Source: Desulfobacterales bacterium (GTDB lineage Bacteria; Desulfobacterota; Desulfobacteria; Desulfobacterales; ETH-SRB1). From it: a stretch of 5,907 bases of DNA. The position numbers and the translations under genes were made by a program. How positions within the stretch are numbered: position 1 is the stretch's first letter; the number at the start of each line of letters is the position of its first letter. The stretch covers positions 1 to 5,907 of the forward strand of contig DAOVDN010000086.1 of the NCBI GenBank assembly GCA_030669465.1, read 5' to 3'. Below the pieces are notes generated by a model, which was given only the letters and a program-made list of their open reading frames with translations, had not been told where the DNA came from and made no database searches. Below are positions 1 through 5,575 of this stretch, in pieces.

Positions 1-296
1 ACCGTCATTATCACATGGCCTATTGCAAGCACCTCCATGGTTCTGTAGTCGAAACGGACAAAATCAGCAGTAAGCTTCTTATCTTTTTTGGTTATGGTTA
101 CATTGCCTTTTGCAATATATTGATCAGCTTTTTGGTCGTAGGTTATCTCATCTGCGGTAATATGCCACGGTTTAGCACGATCATCACCCGGCAATTGATC
201 ATAAGCCTCCGCTGAAGCAATAACCGCTACTGTAATTAGAATAACGAGAGCTGTAGCAAGAAATGAAAATTTTGCAAATATACTGCGAACGGTCAT
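1..296 (-). CDS. lptD: LPS-assembly protein LptD-like, N-terminal part (cut by window edge)
   Basis: I translated this from the minus strand; 98 full codons are visible and the rest lies beyond base 1. Residues 1-31 form a clear signal peptide: basic start (MTVR), hydrophobic core of about residues 11-27, then ASA or AEA cleavage options at 29 or 31. From residue 43 comes an OstA/LptA-like beta-repeat: PWHITADEITYD, YIAKGNVTIT, LTADFVRFD, then a GHVIMT strand. In this family the periplasmic OstA domain receives LPS from the Lpt bridge, and a large C-terminal barrel, not visible here, inserts it into the outer membrane. The ATG at 296 is the only possible start: an in-frame TGA lies eight codons upstream and the signal peptide begins there. 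No Shine-Dalgarno is evident. It lies 238 bp downstream of purM on the same strand. A stand-alone LptA or another OstA-domain protein is the main alternative, because the barrel is not seen. Confidence 0.75.
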   Translation of the reverse strand, partial: MTVRSIFAKFSFLATALVILITVAVIASAEAYDQLPGDDRAKPWHITADEITYDQKADQYIAKGNVTITKKDKKLTADFVRFDYRTMEVLAIGHVIMT

Positions 297-324
297 AATT
301 GGAGCTTTTTTTGTAAAAGTTCAG

Positions 325-366
325 CCACTAAGTCACAAAAACACAAACTCCTTCGCGTCCTTGTGG
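325..366. repeat. Imperfect inverted repeat (REP-like hairpin) between purM and lptD
   Basis: The arms start with CCACTAAGTCAC and end with GCGTCCTTGTGG; they pair imperfectly (CCAC/GTGG closes the stem, with several mismatches or wobbles inside). The style, with one arm rich in CACAAA and the other reading CTTCGCGTCCTTGTGG, resembles intergenic repeats of the 'CACAAAGACACGAAG' kind that I recall from many environmental bacterial genomes; that link is memory, not a search. It lies 29 bp before the LptD start, so it would sit in the lptD leader RNA. The rest of the 297-534 gap shows no convincing gene, and I found no hairpin plus U-tract terminator for purM in it. Confidence 0.5.
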
Positions 367-534
367 TTTAATTTTTCTTTATAACCCCGACCGTTTCAAA
401 AAGCGCAGTTTATGGCCGTGCAAAGCATAGGCAGGAGATTGAGCAAAATTGTGGCATTTGTCTTGCGATTTATTCTGAAACATTGCGGATCTTTTGCGAT
501 ATTGGTTGGTTATACTATTTTTTGTTTAGGTGCC

Positions 535-1578
535 TTAAACCCATTTAATCCGCTCGCCTGAATTTTTCCTTTCAACTACTTCGCCTATGACAAAGCCTTT
601 TTCGTTCATAGCATTAAGCCGTTCAAGAATTTCCTGAGCAAATCTTTCAGACACAACAGCGATCAGACCAATTCCATTGTTAAAAGTACGCATCATTTCT
701 TTGTCTGATATATTGCCGGCCTGCTGCAGAAAATTAAAAACAGGAGGCACATCCCAGCTTTCCTTTTGCAGCACAACATTACACGCTTTTGGGATGATAC
801 GAAGAATGTTATCTTCGATGCCCCCGCCTGTTATGTGGGCAAATCCAAGAACGGGCAGTTCTCTTATAATGTGGTGAATAGTTTGTGAATATATCTTTGT
901 CGGTGTAAGTAGTTCTTCACCTATTGTCTGGCCAAGTTCCGGTACATAAGCGCCAATCTTCAGCTTCAAAATATCAAAACAGATCTTGCGTGCAAGAGAA
1001 TATCCATTGCTGTGAAGTCCGCTTGATGCAATTCCTATAAGTTTATTGCCCACATGAATTTCCGAACCATCGACAATTTTGCTGTTATCAACTATACCGA
1101 CCGCAAACCCGGCCAGGTCATATTCATTCTGTTTGTAAAACCCAGGCATTTCGGCTGTTTCGCCGCCGATGAGAGCACACGCGGCCTGCCTGCATCCCTC
1201 TGCGACCCCTTTTATGATATCAGTTGCGAGCTCTGTTTCCAGCTTTCCCATTGCAAGATAATCGAGAAAAAAGAGGGGTTTTGCCCCCTGAACCGCAATA
1301 TCATTAACACACATGGCAACAAGATCGATACCGACAGTATCGTGTTTGTCCATCATAAAAGCGATCTTAAGCTTGGTTCCAACACCATCTGTTGAGCTCA
1401 CAAGAACAGGTCTTTCCAGATTGGTAAGATTGAGCGAAAAAAGGCCTCCAAAACCACCTATTTCACCCATAACACCAGATCTGGGCGTCTGTTTTGCTAT
1501 ATTTTTTATAATGCCGACCAGGTCATTTGCCTTGTTAATATCTACACCTGCATCTGCATAAGTCAAAGATTTTGCCAT
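535..1578 (-). CDS. purM: Phosphoribosylformylglycinamidine cyclo-ligase (AIR synthetase)
   Basis: PurM catalyses the fifth step of purine synthesis in the cytosol: ATP-dependent ring closure of formylglycinamidine ribonucleotide to aminoimidazole ribonucleotide. The protein is 347 residues, close to the usual 345 or so, and looks intact. Family motifs appear in order: YADAGVDI (7-14), the ATP-binding STDGVGTKLKIA (62-73), GIDLVAMCVND (83-93), GAKPLFFLDYLA (98-109), GGETAEMPGFY (138-148), SSGLHSNGYSLAR (185-197), HITGGGIEDN (248-257) and RTFNNGIG (297-304). The open frame extends five codons further to a TTG at 1593, but I chose the ATG at 1578: the protein then begins MAKSLTYADAG as in relatives, and the G-run that would encode the extra glycines fits a ribosome-binding site. 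It is divergent from alaC and is followed on the same strand by the LptD-like gene. No other purine gene is in the window. Confidence 0.97.
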   Translation of the reverse strand: MAKSLTYADAGVDINKANDLVGIIKNIAKQTPRSGVMGEIGGFGGLFSLNLTNLERPVLVSSTDGVGTKLKIAFMMDKHDTVGIDLVAMCVNDIAVQGAKPLFFLDYLAMGKLETELATDIIKGVAEGCRQAACALIGGETAEMPGFYKQNEYDLAGFAVGIVDNSKIVDGSEIHVGNKLIGIASSGLHSNGYSLARKICFDILKLKIGAYVPELGQTIGEELLTPTKIYSQTIHHIIRELPVLGFAHITGGGIEDNILRIIPKACNVVLQKESWDVPPVFNFLQQAGNISDKEMMRTFNNGIGLIAVVSERFAQEILERLNAMNEKGFVIGEVVERKNSGERIKWV

Positions 1579-1584
1579 CTTAAT

Positions 1585-1591
1585 CCCCCCC
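1585..1591 (-). promoter_or_regulatory. Ribosome-binding site of purM (G-run deciding the start)
   Basis: On the minus strand a run of seven G is followed by ATTAAG and then ATG. The spacing of six bases suits a Shine-Dalgarno, and this supports the ATG at 1578 over the TTG at 1593, which lies just upstream of the run. A possible -10 box TATGAT lies a few bases further upstream (1599-1604, minus strand), but no good -35 box accompanies it. A seven-base homopolymer is also a spot for length variation or sequencing error; here it lies outside the chosen reading frame. Confidence 0.6.
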
Positions 1592-1662
1592 AAAAAATAT
1601 CATAAAATCTAAAAAACTTTTAAAAACTAAACCGGTTTGGATTGAAAGTCAAAACAATTTTT

Positions 1663-1689
1663 TTGACATTAAGTGCTTTGTATTGTAAT
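1663..1689 (+). promoter_or_regulatory. Candidate sigma-70 promoter for alaC
   Basis: A perfect TTGACA (1663-1668) is followed after 15 bases by TGTAAT (1684-1689), which matches five of six bases of the -10 consensus. The spacer is two bases shorter than ideal; a 17-base spacer would instead give TAATAA, a weaker match. Transcription would start near 1696, about 50 bases before the alaC ATG. The surroundings are A/T-rich. This is the only good promoter-like pair I found in the divergent region. Confidence 0.5.
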
Positions 1690-1720
1690 AAAAAAGAAAT
1701 TTTAATTTCTACGCTTAGGG

Positions 1721-1748
1721 ATGAGGATATTTTTATGAGGATATTTCT
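1721..1748 (+). repeat. 14-bp tandem duplication carrying the alaC ribosome-binding site
   Basis: Two head-to-tail copies, 1721-1734 and 1735-1748, each read ATGAGGATATTT followed by TT or CT, differing only at the thirteenth base. Each copy carries a GAGG Shine-Dalgarno placed eight bases before the ATG that begins the next unit: copy 1 serves the ATG at 1735 and copy 2 serves the true alaC ATG at 1749. The result is a duplicated translation start. Confidence 0.85.
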
Positions 1749-1752
1749 ATGA
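1735..1752 (+). CDS. Possible 5-codon leader mini-ORF (MRIFL) overlapping the alaC start
   Basis: The ATG at 1735 has a well-spaced GAGG upstream (1723-1726). It encodes M-R-I-F-L and stops at TGA (1750-1752), so stop and alaC start overlap as ATGA. Termination there would leave a ribosome on the alaC start, allowing reinitiation. The peptide has no run of a regulatory amino acid, so classic attenuation by its codons is unlikely. Whether it is translated is unknown; it may be a by-product of the duplication. Confidence 0.3.
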   Translation: MRIFL

Positions 1753-2915
1753 AAAATTTTGCAAGGCTTGATCGTCTGCCGCCGTATGTATTTACAACCG
1801 TTAACAAGATAAAGATGGATGCAAGGCATGCTGGAAAGGATATTGTAGACCTTGGAATGGGGAATCCTGATCTTGGCACGCCCGGCCATATTGTTGACAA
1901 ACTTATAGAGGCTGTCCAAAAATCACATAACCACCGGTATTCGGCATCCATGGGTATTACAAAGCTGAGAATGGCCATTTCAAGCTGGTACAAACGCAGA
2001 TTTGATGTGGATATAGATCCTGATAACGAGGCAATAGTTACAATAGGTGCCAAAGAGGGAATATCACATCTGATCCTTGTTACAATCAGGCCCGGGGATG
2101 TGATATTTACCCCGAACCCGACCTATCCGATTCATCCGTTTTCAGCAATTATTGCCGGAGGTGATGTGCGCGGAATACCTGTTGGCCCGGATTCGGATTT
2201 CTTTGAAAACCTTATAGATGCCACAAGGCAAACATGGCCAAAACCAAGGGTTTTAATTATAAGCTACCCACATAATCCAACAACAGAAGTTGTAGATATT
2301 GAGTTCTTTGAAAAGATCGTGGATTACGCAAAAGAGCATAATATAATGATAATCCATGACTTTGCTTATGCTGATCTTGTATTTGACGGTTATAAAGCTC
2401 CCAGCTTTCTTCAGGTAAAAGGCGCCAAAGATGTAGGGGTGGAATTTTTTTCTCTTTCCAAGAGTTACAGTATGCCGGGCTGGAGAGTCGGTTTTTGTGT
2501 TGGAAATAAAGAGATGGTAGCAGCTTTACGCAGGATAAAGAGTTACCTTGATTACGGAATCTTCCAGCCGATTCAGATCGCATCCATCATCGCCTTAAAC
2601 GGCCCTCAGGATTGTGTCAAAGAGATACGGGAAACCTACAGAACAAGAAGAGACGCTCTTATATCCGGCCTGAATCGTATTGGCTGGAATATAAAGAGTC
2701 CAAAAGGGACTATGTTCGTGTGGGCAAAAATTCCTGACAAATTTATAAAGATGGGTTCAGTGGAATTTTCCAAGTTTCTGATTAAAGAGGCTCAGGTCGC
2801 TGTTTCACCTGGTCTGGGATTTGGCGAGTATGGAGATGAATACGTAAGGTTCGCACTTATAGAAAACAATATGCGCATCAACCAGGCTGTAAGGGGAATC
2901 AAAAAGATATTGTAG
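1749..2915 (+). CDS. alaC: Glutamate-pyruvate aminotransferase (AlaC-like, class I PLP enzyme)
   Basis: The 388-residue protein resembles E. coli AlaC (YfdZ) along its whole length as I remember that sequence: [10 protein letters not shown] at 6-15, MGNPDLGTP at 37-45, [12 protein letters not shown] near 97-108, [15 protein letters not shown] at 262-276 and VRFALIEN at 366-373. AlaC makes alanine from pyruvate with glutamate as amino donor, in the cytosol. Expected PLP residues are present: N176 in the HNPT motif, D204 and Y207 in HDFAYADL, the Schiff-base lysine K238 in [11 protein letters not shown], and the substrate-carboxylate arginine R367. The ATG has a GAGG site eight bases upstream. 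hom follows 69 bp later on the same strand. The close family includes LL-diaminopimelate and other aminotransferases, so the fold and mechanism are sure but the substrate is inferred. Confidence 0.9.
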   Translation: MKNFARLDRLPPYVFTTVNKIKMDARHAGKDIVDLGMGNPDLGTPGHIVDKLIEAVQKSHNHRYSASMGITKLRMAISSWYKRRFDVDIDPDNEAIVTIGAKEGISHLILVTIRPGDVIFTPNPTYPIHPFSAIIAGGDVRGIPVGPDSDFFENLIDATRQTWPKPRVLIISYPHNPTTEVVDIEFFEKIVDYAKEHNIMIIHDFAYADLVFDGYKAPSFLQVKGAKDVGVEFFSLSKSYSMPGWRVGFCVGNKEMVAALRRIKSYLDYGIFQPIQIASIIALNGPQDCVKEIRETYRTRRDALISGLNRIGWNIKSPKGTMFVWAKIPDKFIKMGSVEFSKFLIKEAQVAVSPGLGFGEYGDEYVRFALIENNMRINQAVRGIKKIL

Positions 2916-2933
2916 GCTCAACACGGGAAGGAG

Positions 2934-2984
2934 AAGCGCATTTCCCATACCTTTATGGGAGAGTTCTTTTGCGCTTAATTTTTT
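2934..2984 (+). terminator. Nested hairpin with U-tract between alaC and hom (terminator or attenuator)
   Basis: An outer stem AAGCGCA (2934-2940) pairs with TGCGCTT (2970-2976). Inside it, TCCCATA (2943-2949) pairs perfectly with TATGGGA (2954-2960) around a CCTT loop, and two more pairs (one G-U) can extend this inner stem. After two A's, a run of six T's (2979-2984) follows and ends immediately before the hom ATG. The layout fits an intrinsic terminator for alaC. Because it abuts hom, and no separate hom promoter is obvious, it could also work as an attenuator or a weak terminator letting part of the transcription through. Confidence 0.6.
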
Positions 2985-4289
2985 ATGAGGGAAATTAATA
3001 TAGGTTTACTCGGCTGCGGTACAATAGGTACAGGGGTTGCGAAAATTCTTATTGAGAAAAGAGACCTTATCATCTCCCGGGTTGGCGCTGCTCTGAACTT
3101 GAAATATGCGGCCGATATCGACATAAAAAGAGATCGAGGAATAAGATTTGACGATGGAGTCCTGATCACTGATGCTTATAGAGTGGTTAATGATCCTGAT
3201 ATTGATATAATTATTGAGCTGATCGGAGGAGAGGGAATTGCAAAGGATCTTATTTTAAAAGCCATTGATAATGGCAAGCAGGTTGTTACCGCAAACAAGG
3301 CGCTTCTTGCCGGCCATGGGAATGAAATATTCAAGGCAGCGGAAGAAAAAGTCGTTGATCTTGCTTTTGAGGCAAGTGTTGGTGGGTGTATGCCGATTAT
3401 CAAATCATTGCGGGAGTCGCTGGTCGGAAATTACATAAAATCGATAACTGGCATTTTAAATGGTACCTGCAACTATATTTTGTCCAAAATCACAGACGAT
3501 GGAAGCAGCTTTGAATCCGCCCTAAAGCAGGCACAGGCCAACGGATTTGCAGAAGCAGACCCGACACTTGATGTGGAAGGCCTCGACACGGCCCACAAAC
3601 TGGCTATATTGTCATCACTTGCCTATGGTATGGAAATCAATTTTAAAGATATTTATATTGAAGGAATTTCCGGTATTACGCCTCTGGATATTGAGTTTGC
3701 AAGAGAGTTTGGATATAGGATAAAACTCCTTGCCATCAGCAAAAACAGAGGAGATGCAGTTGAAGCAAGAGTCCATCCAACCATGGTACCGTTTGACAAT
3801 CTTCTTTCCAACGTCAATGGATCCCTGAATGCTATCACAATTTCAGGCGATGCGGTTGGCAACATGATGCTCTACGGATATGGCGCCGGCATGATGCCCA
3901 CTGCCAGCGCTGTAATCAGCGATACGGTTGACCTTGCCCGCAACCTTTTATCAGGTGCAAGAGGAAGAGTTCCTCTGCTTTCATACCAGAGGGAAAATAT
4001 AAGAAATATTCCTCTTTTGCCTGTTGATGAAATTTCTACGTACTACTATTTCCGGTTTTCTGTAGTGGATCGTCCCGGGGTTCTCTCAAAGATATCAGGC
4101 ATTCTCGGCAAGTACAACATCAGCATAAAATCCGTACACCAGAAAGGACGAAAATCAGAAGGCTCGGTTCCGATTGTTATGCTCACACATCTTGCCAGGG
4201 AAGCCGATGTTAAAAAGGCCCTTTCAGAAATCGCTTCTCTTGAGATTGTGAGTGACAGGTCTGTTCTTATACGGATCGAAGGGGATTGA
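2985..4289 (+). CDS. hom: Homoserine dehydrogenase with C-terminal ACT domain
   Basis: It reduces aspartate semialdehyde to homoserine with NAD(P)H, at the branch to threonine and methionine, in the cytosol. The 434 residues match the usual monofunctional length. Domains in order: a Rossmann nucleotide-binding motif GLLGCGTIGTG (7-17); TANKALLA (102-109) with the conserved lysine K105; EASVGGCMPI (129-138); the dimerisation/catalytic core NGTCNYIL (159-166); the family signature ANGFAEADPTLDVEGLD (185-201) followed by the conserved lysine K205; and an ACT domain from about 353 (FRFSVVDRPGVLSKISGIL) to the end. ACT domains in this family bind threonine for feedback inhibition, which is likely but unproven here. 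The ATG start gives the glycine motif at the normal distance, but there is no Shine-Dalgarno upstream, only the U-tract; a GAGGG lies just inside the gene. C135 in the GGC stretch is often glycine in relatives. No lysine/aspartokinase fusion. Confidence 0.96.
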   Translation: MREINIGLLGCGTIGTGVAKILIEKRDLIISRVGAALNLKYAADIDIKRDRGIRFDDGVLITDAYRVVNDPDIDIIIELIGGEGIAKDLILKAIDNGKQVVTANKALLAGHGNEIFKAAEEKVVDLAFEASVGGCMPIIKSLRESLVGNYIKSITGILNGTCNYILSKITDDGSSFESALKQAQANGFAEADPTLDVEGLDTAHKLAILSSLAYGMEINFKDIYIEGISGITPLDIEFAREFGYRIKLLAISKNRGDAVEARVHPTMVPFDNLLSNVNGSLNAITISGDAVGNMMLYGYGAGMMPTASAVISDTVDLARNLLSGARGRVPLLSYQRENIRNIPLLPVDEISTYYYFRFSVVDRPGVLSKISGILGKYNISIKSVHQKGRKSEGSVPIVMLTHLAREADVKKALSEIASLEIVSDRSVLIRIEGD

Positions 4290-4390
4290 TGATTGTCGAT
4301 TCCACCCGCCCGCCTCGCCTGAGCACAAGCGCTTAAATTTCGCATATCTGGTTATAGCGAGTGCGACCCGCCTGCCATGCATCAAAATAG

Positions 4391-4437
4391 GCATTATCCA
4401 TCTTTTTGTTGTGTTCATAAGAACAAAACGGTAATGC
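4391..4437. repeat. Stem-loop inside the hom-thrH insert
   Basis: GCATTATC (4391-4398) pairs with GGTAATGC (4430-4437), with one G-U pair. Within it GTTC and GAAC close an ATAA loop (4413-4424), flanked by T-rich and A-rich stretches that partly pair. The whole could fold as an interrupted hairpin of about 47 bases. No long U-tract follows, so it is not a standard intrinsic terminator; it looks like the secondary structure typical of small dispersed repeats. Confidence 0.4.
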
Positions 4438-4483
4438 TAACTCATGTAAAATAGAGGCATTGCGGGCAGGTGGCGGGCAGGCA

Positions 4484-4514
4484 AATCAACAATCGACAAT
4501 CGACAATCGACAAT
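4484..4514. repeat. Tandem heptad repeat AATCGAC
   Basis: Four units of seven bases lie head to tail: one variant AATCAAC (4484-4490) and three exact AATCGAC (4491-4511), then a partial AAT. The same heptad, inverted, occurs as ATTGTCG with a variant neighbour ATTGATG at 4285-4298. It forms the right boundary of the hom-thrH insert and directly precedes the thrH leader. Confidence 0.85.
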
Positions 4515-4521
4515 TTTTTAT

Positions 4522-4528
4522 AAGGTGA
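4522..4528 (+). promoter_or_regulatory. Ribosome-binding site of thrH
   Basis: AAGGTGA lies seven bases before the ATG at 4536 and is complementary to the 16S rRNA tail over this length. It is the clearest Shine-Dalgarno among the plus-strand genes here and confirms the thrH start. It sits just outside the heptad repeat, so the insert did not destroy it. Confidence 0.65.
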
Positions 4529-4535
4529 TTTAAAG

Positions 4536-5174
4536 ATGTATATTGTTTGTTCGGATTTGGAAGGCGTTTTTATTCCTGAAATATGGATAAATGTGGCCGA
4601 GAAAACAGGCATTAAGGAACTCAGACTGACAACACGCGATATATCGGATTATGATGTTTTAATGAAAAAACGTCTTTCCATCCTTCATGAAAATGGGCTT
4701 AAGCTGGAAGACATTAAAGCGGTTATTGCTACCATGAACCCCCTTGAAGGGGCCGTGGAATTTCTTGACTGGCTCAGATCATGTGCCCAGGTAATAATTG
4801 TTTCAGATACATTTGTTCAATTTGCAGGGCCTCTAATGAAAAAACTCGGCCAGCCGACACTTTTTTGCAACTCTCTATCGATAGATCCGGACGGTTCGAT
4901 TGCAGGGTATAAGCTGCGCCAGAAAGACGGCAAGCGAAAGACAGTACTCTCCTTAAAAAACCTTAACTACAGGATAATAGCTGTTGGTGATTCTTATAAT
5001 GATATTACCATGCTAAAAGAGGCCGACAAAGGTATTCTTTTCCGACCCCCGGACAATGTAAAAAACGAGTTTCCGGAACTTATGGTGTCATACACCTATG
5101 ACGAGTTGAAAAAGATTATTCAAAAAACAATCGAAGAAGATTTATGCTCACTCACAGAACAACATACAGAGTAA
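4536..5174 (+). CDS. thrH: Phosphoserine phosphatase / phosphoserine:homoserine phosphotransferase ThrH
   Basis: The 212 residues belong to the HAD superfamily and resemble Pseudomonas aeruginosa ThrH as I remember it, including AEKTGI, LTTRDISDYDVLMK, LKLEDI, VIATMNPLEGAVEFLDWLR and RQKDGKRK. HAD motifs: motif I DLEGV with nucleophile D7 and E9 in the DxE form typical of ThrH/SerB; motif II SDT at 90-92; the basic stretch at 128-135; motif IV GDSYND at 151-156. ThrH takes phosphate from phosphoserine and either hydrolyses it or passes it to homoserine, giving serine plus phosphohomoserine. It lies downstream of hom, whose product is homoserine, which supports the transferase role in threonine synthesis. 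Its last 31 bases overlap the thioesterase gene in another frame. Plain SerB is less likely because of the ThrH-specific stretches and the short N-terminus. Confidence 0.9.
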   Translation: MYIVCSDLEGVFIPEIWINVAEKTGIKELRLTTRDISDYDVLMKKRLSILHENGLKLEDIKAVIATMNPLEGAVEFLDWLRSCAQVIIVSDTFVQFAGPLMKKLGQPTLFCNSLSIDPDGSIAGYKLRQKDGKRKTVLSLKNLNYRIIAVGDSYNDITMLKEADKGILFRPPDNVKNEFPELMVSYTYDELKKIIQKTIEEDLCSLTEQHTE

Positions 5175-5560
5175 TATATGGTGACACAGACAATATGGGT
5201 ATTGCCTATTATGCCAATTACTTACGCTGGTTTGAAATAGGTCGCACAGAAATGTTCAGGTCTTTGGGATTTACATATAAGAAGATCGAAGCAAAAGGAA
5301 TTTTTCTGCCTGTATCCGAGGCTTATTGCAAGTTCATATCCTCTGCTCAATATGATGATCTTCTGGTCATAGAAACTTCACTCGATAAAAGTGTTAGGGG
5401 AGGAATGAAATTTGACTATCGTATATTTAATGAAGACGGCAAAAATATCCTTGCAGAAGGATACACAAAGCATGCCTGTCTAAACCGGAGCGGCCGGGTA
5501 GTGCGGCCGCCTGAATTTTTAACAAAACTTGTTGAGAATCGGAATAAAGCTATTTTTTGA
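5144..5560 (+). CDS. Hot-dog fold acyl-CoA thioesterase, YbgC/4HBT family
   Basis: The 138-residue length and the motif YGDTDNMGIAYYANYLRWFE (12-31) place it in the 4-hydroxybenzoyl-CoA thioesterase/YbgC family. D16, the second aspartate of DTD, matches the catalytic position of the Pseudomonas 4HBT enzyme, and E31 followed by IGRTEMFR is the usual helix. These enzymes hydrolyse acyl-CoA thioesters in the cytosol; the acyl group here cannot be told from sequence. The start at 5144 is needed to keep the first beta-strand (THRTTYRVIYGDTD); no later in-frame start would do. It overlaps the end of thrH by 31 bp, with only a weak purine-rich GAAGAAG upstream, so translation is probably coupled to thrH. 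It ends 15 bp before the heptose kinase. There is no Tol-Pal gene beside it, unlike E. coli ybgC, so I give no symbol. Confidence 0.88.
   Translation: MLTHRTTYRVIYGDTDNMGIAYYANYLRWFEIGRTEMFRSLGFTYKKIEAKGIFLPVSEAYCKFISSAQYDDLLVIETSLDKSVRGGMKFDYRIFNEDGKNILAEGYTKHACLNRSGRVVRPPEFLTKLVENRNKAIF
5490..5520 (+). terminator. Terminator-like GC hairpin inside the thioesterase 3' end
   Basis: GCGGCCG (5490-5496) pairs perfectly with CGGCCGC (5504-5510) around a seven-base loop. It is followed by CTGAA and a run of five T's (5516-5520). It lies about 40 bases before the thioesterase stop and encodes part of the RSGRVVRPPEF stretch. The distance from stem to T-run is a little long and the run short, so at best a weak terminator or pause site before the heptose kinase gene; chance from the codons is possible. 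Confidence 0.3.
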
Positions 5561-5575
5561 TCTTCTTCTGAAACC

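Larger units (their letters stand above)
4285..4514. mobile_element. MITE-like non-coding insert with inverted heptad-repeat ends
   Basis: The hom-thrH gap is filled by a block bounded by inverted sequences. The left end reads ATTGATGATTGTCGATT, followed by a GC-rich CCACCCGCCCGCC. The right end, read on the other strand, is several copies of ATTGTCG followed by TTTGCCTGCCCGCC. Such ends, with a structured and apparently non-coding interior, suggest a miniature mobile or dispersed repeat with no transposase of its own. The left end begins within the last codons of hom and includes its TGA stop (4287-4289); the right end stops about 8 bp before the thrH ribosome-binding site. The block has open frames only of shadow size and no recognisable protein. 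I could not find a target-site duplication with confidence, so 'mobile' is inference. Confidence 0.45.

Noticed and set aside
15..215. Plus-strand frame of 66 codons at the window start
   Set aside because: Lies antisense to the LptD-like gene, whose signal peptide and OstA motifs make the minus strand the coding one.
412..561. Plus-strand open frame of 49 codons with a hydrophobic stretch, overlapping the purM 3' end
   Set aside because: No Shine-Dalgarno, no recognisable family, and its last part is antisense to purM; probably chance.
1579..1593. Longer purM start at the TTG (five extra residues before MAKS)
   Set aside because: The extra codons are the G-run that serves as ribosome-binding site, and relatives start near MAKSLTYADAG.
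1620..2053. Two overlapping minus-strand frames over the divergent region and the alaC start
   Set aside because: Antisense to the alaC N-terminus and the promoter region, with low-complexity translations and no motif.
4224..4434. Short frames on both strands across the hom end and the repeat insert
   Set aside because: They run through the hom stop and repeat sequence, and the translations show no family features; I treat the insert as non-coding.
4391..4437. Intrinsic terminator for hom
   Set aside because: The stem is interrupted and no U-tract follows it, so I list it only as a stem-loop of the insert.
4484..4514. CRISPR-like array
   Set aside because: Units are seven bases long with no spacers; it is a simple tandem repeat.
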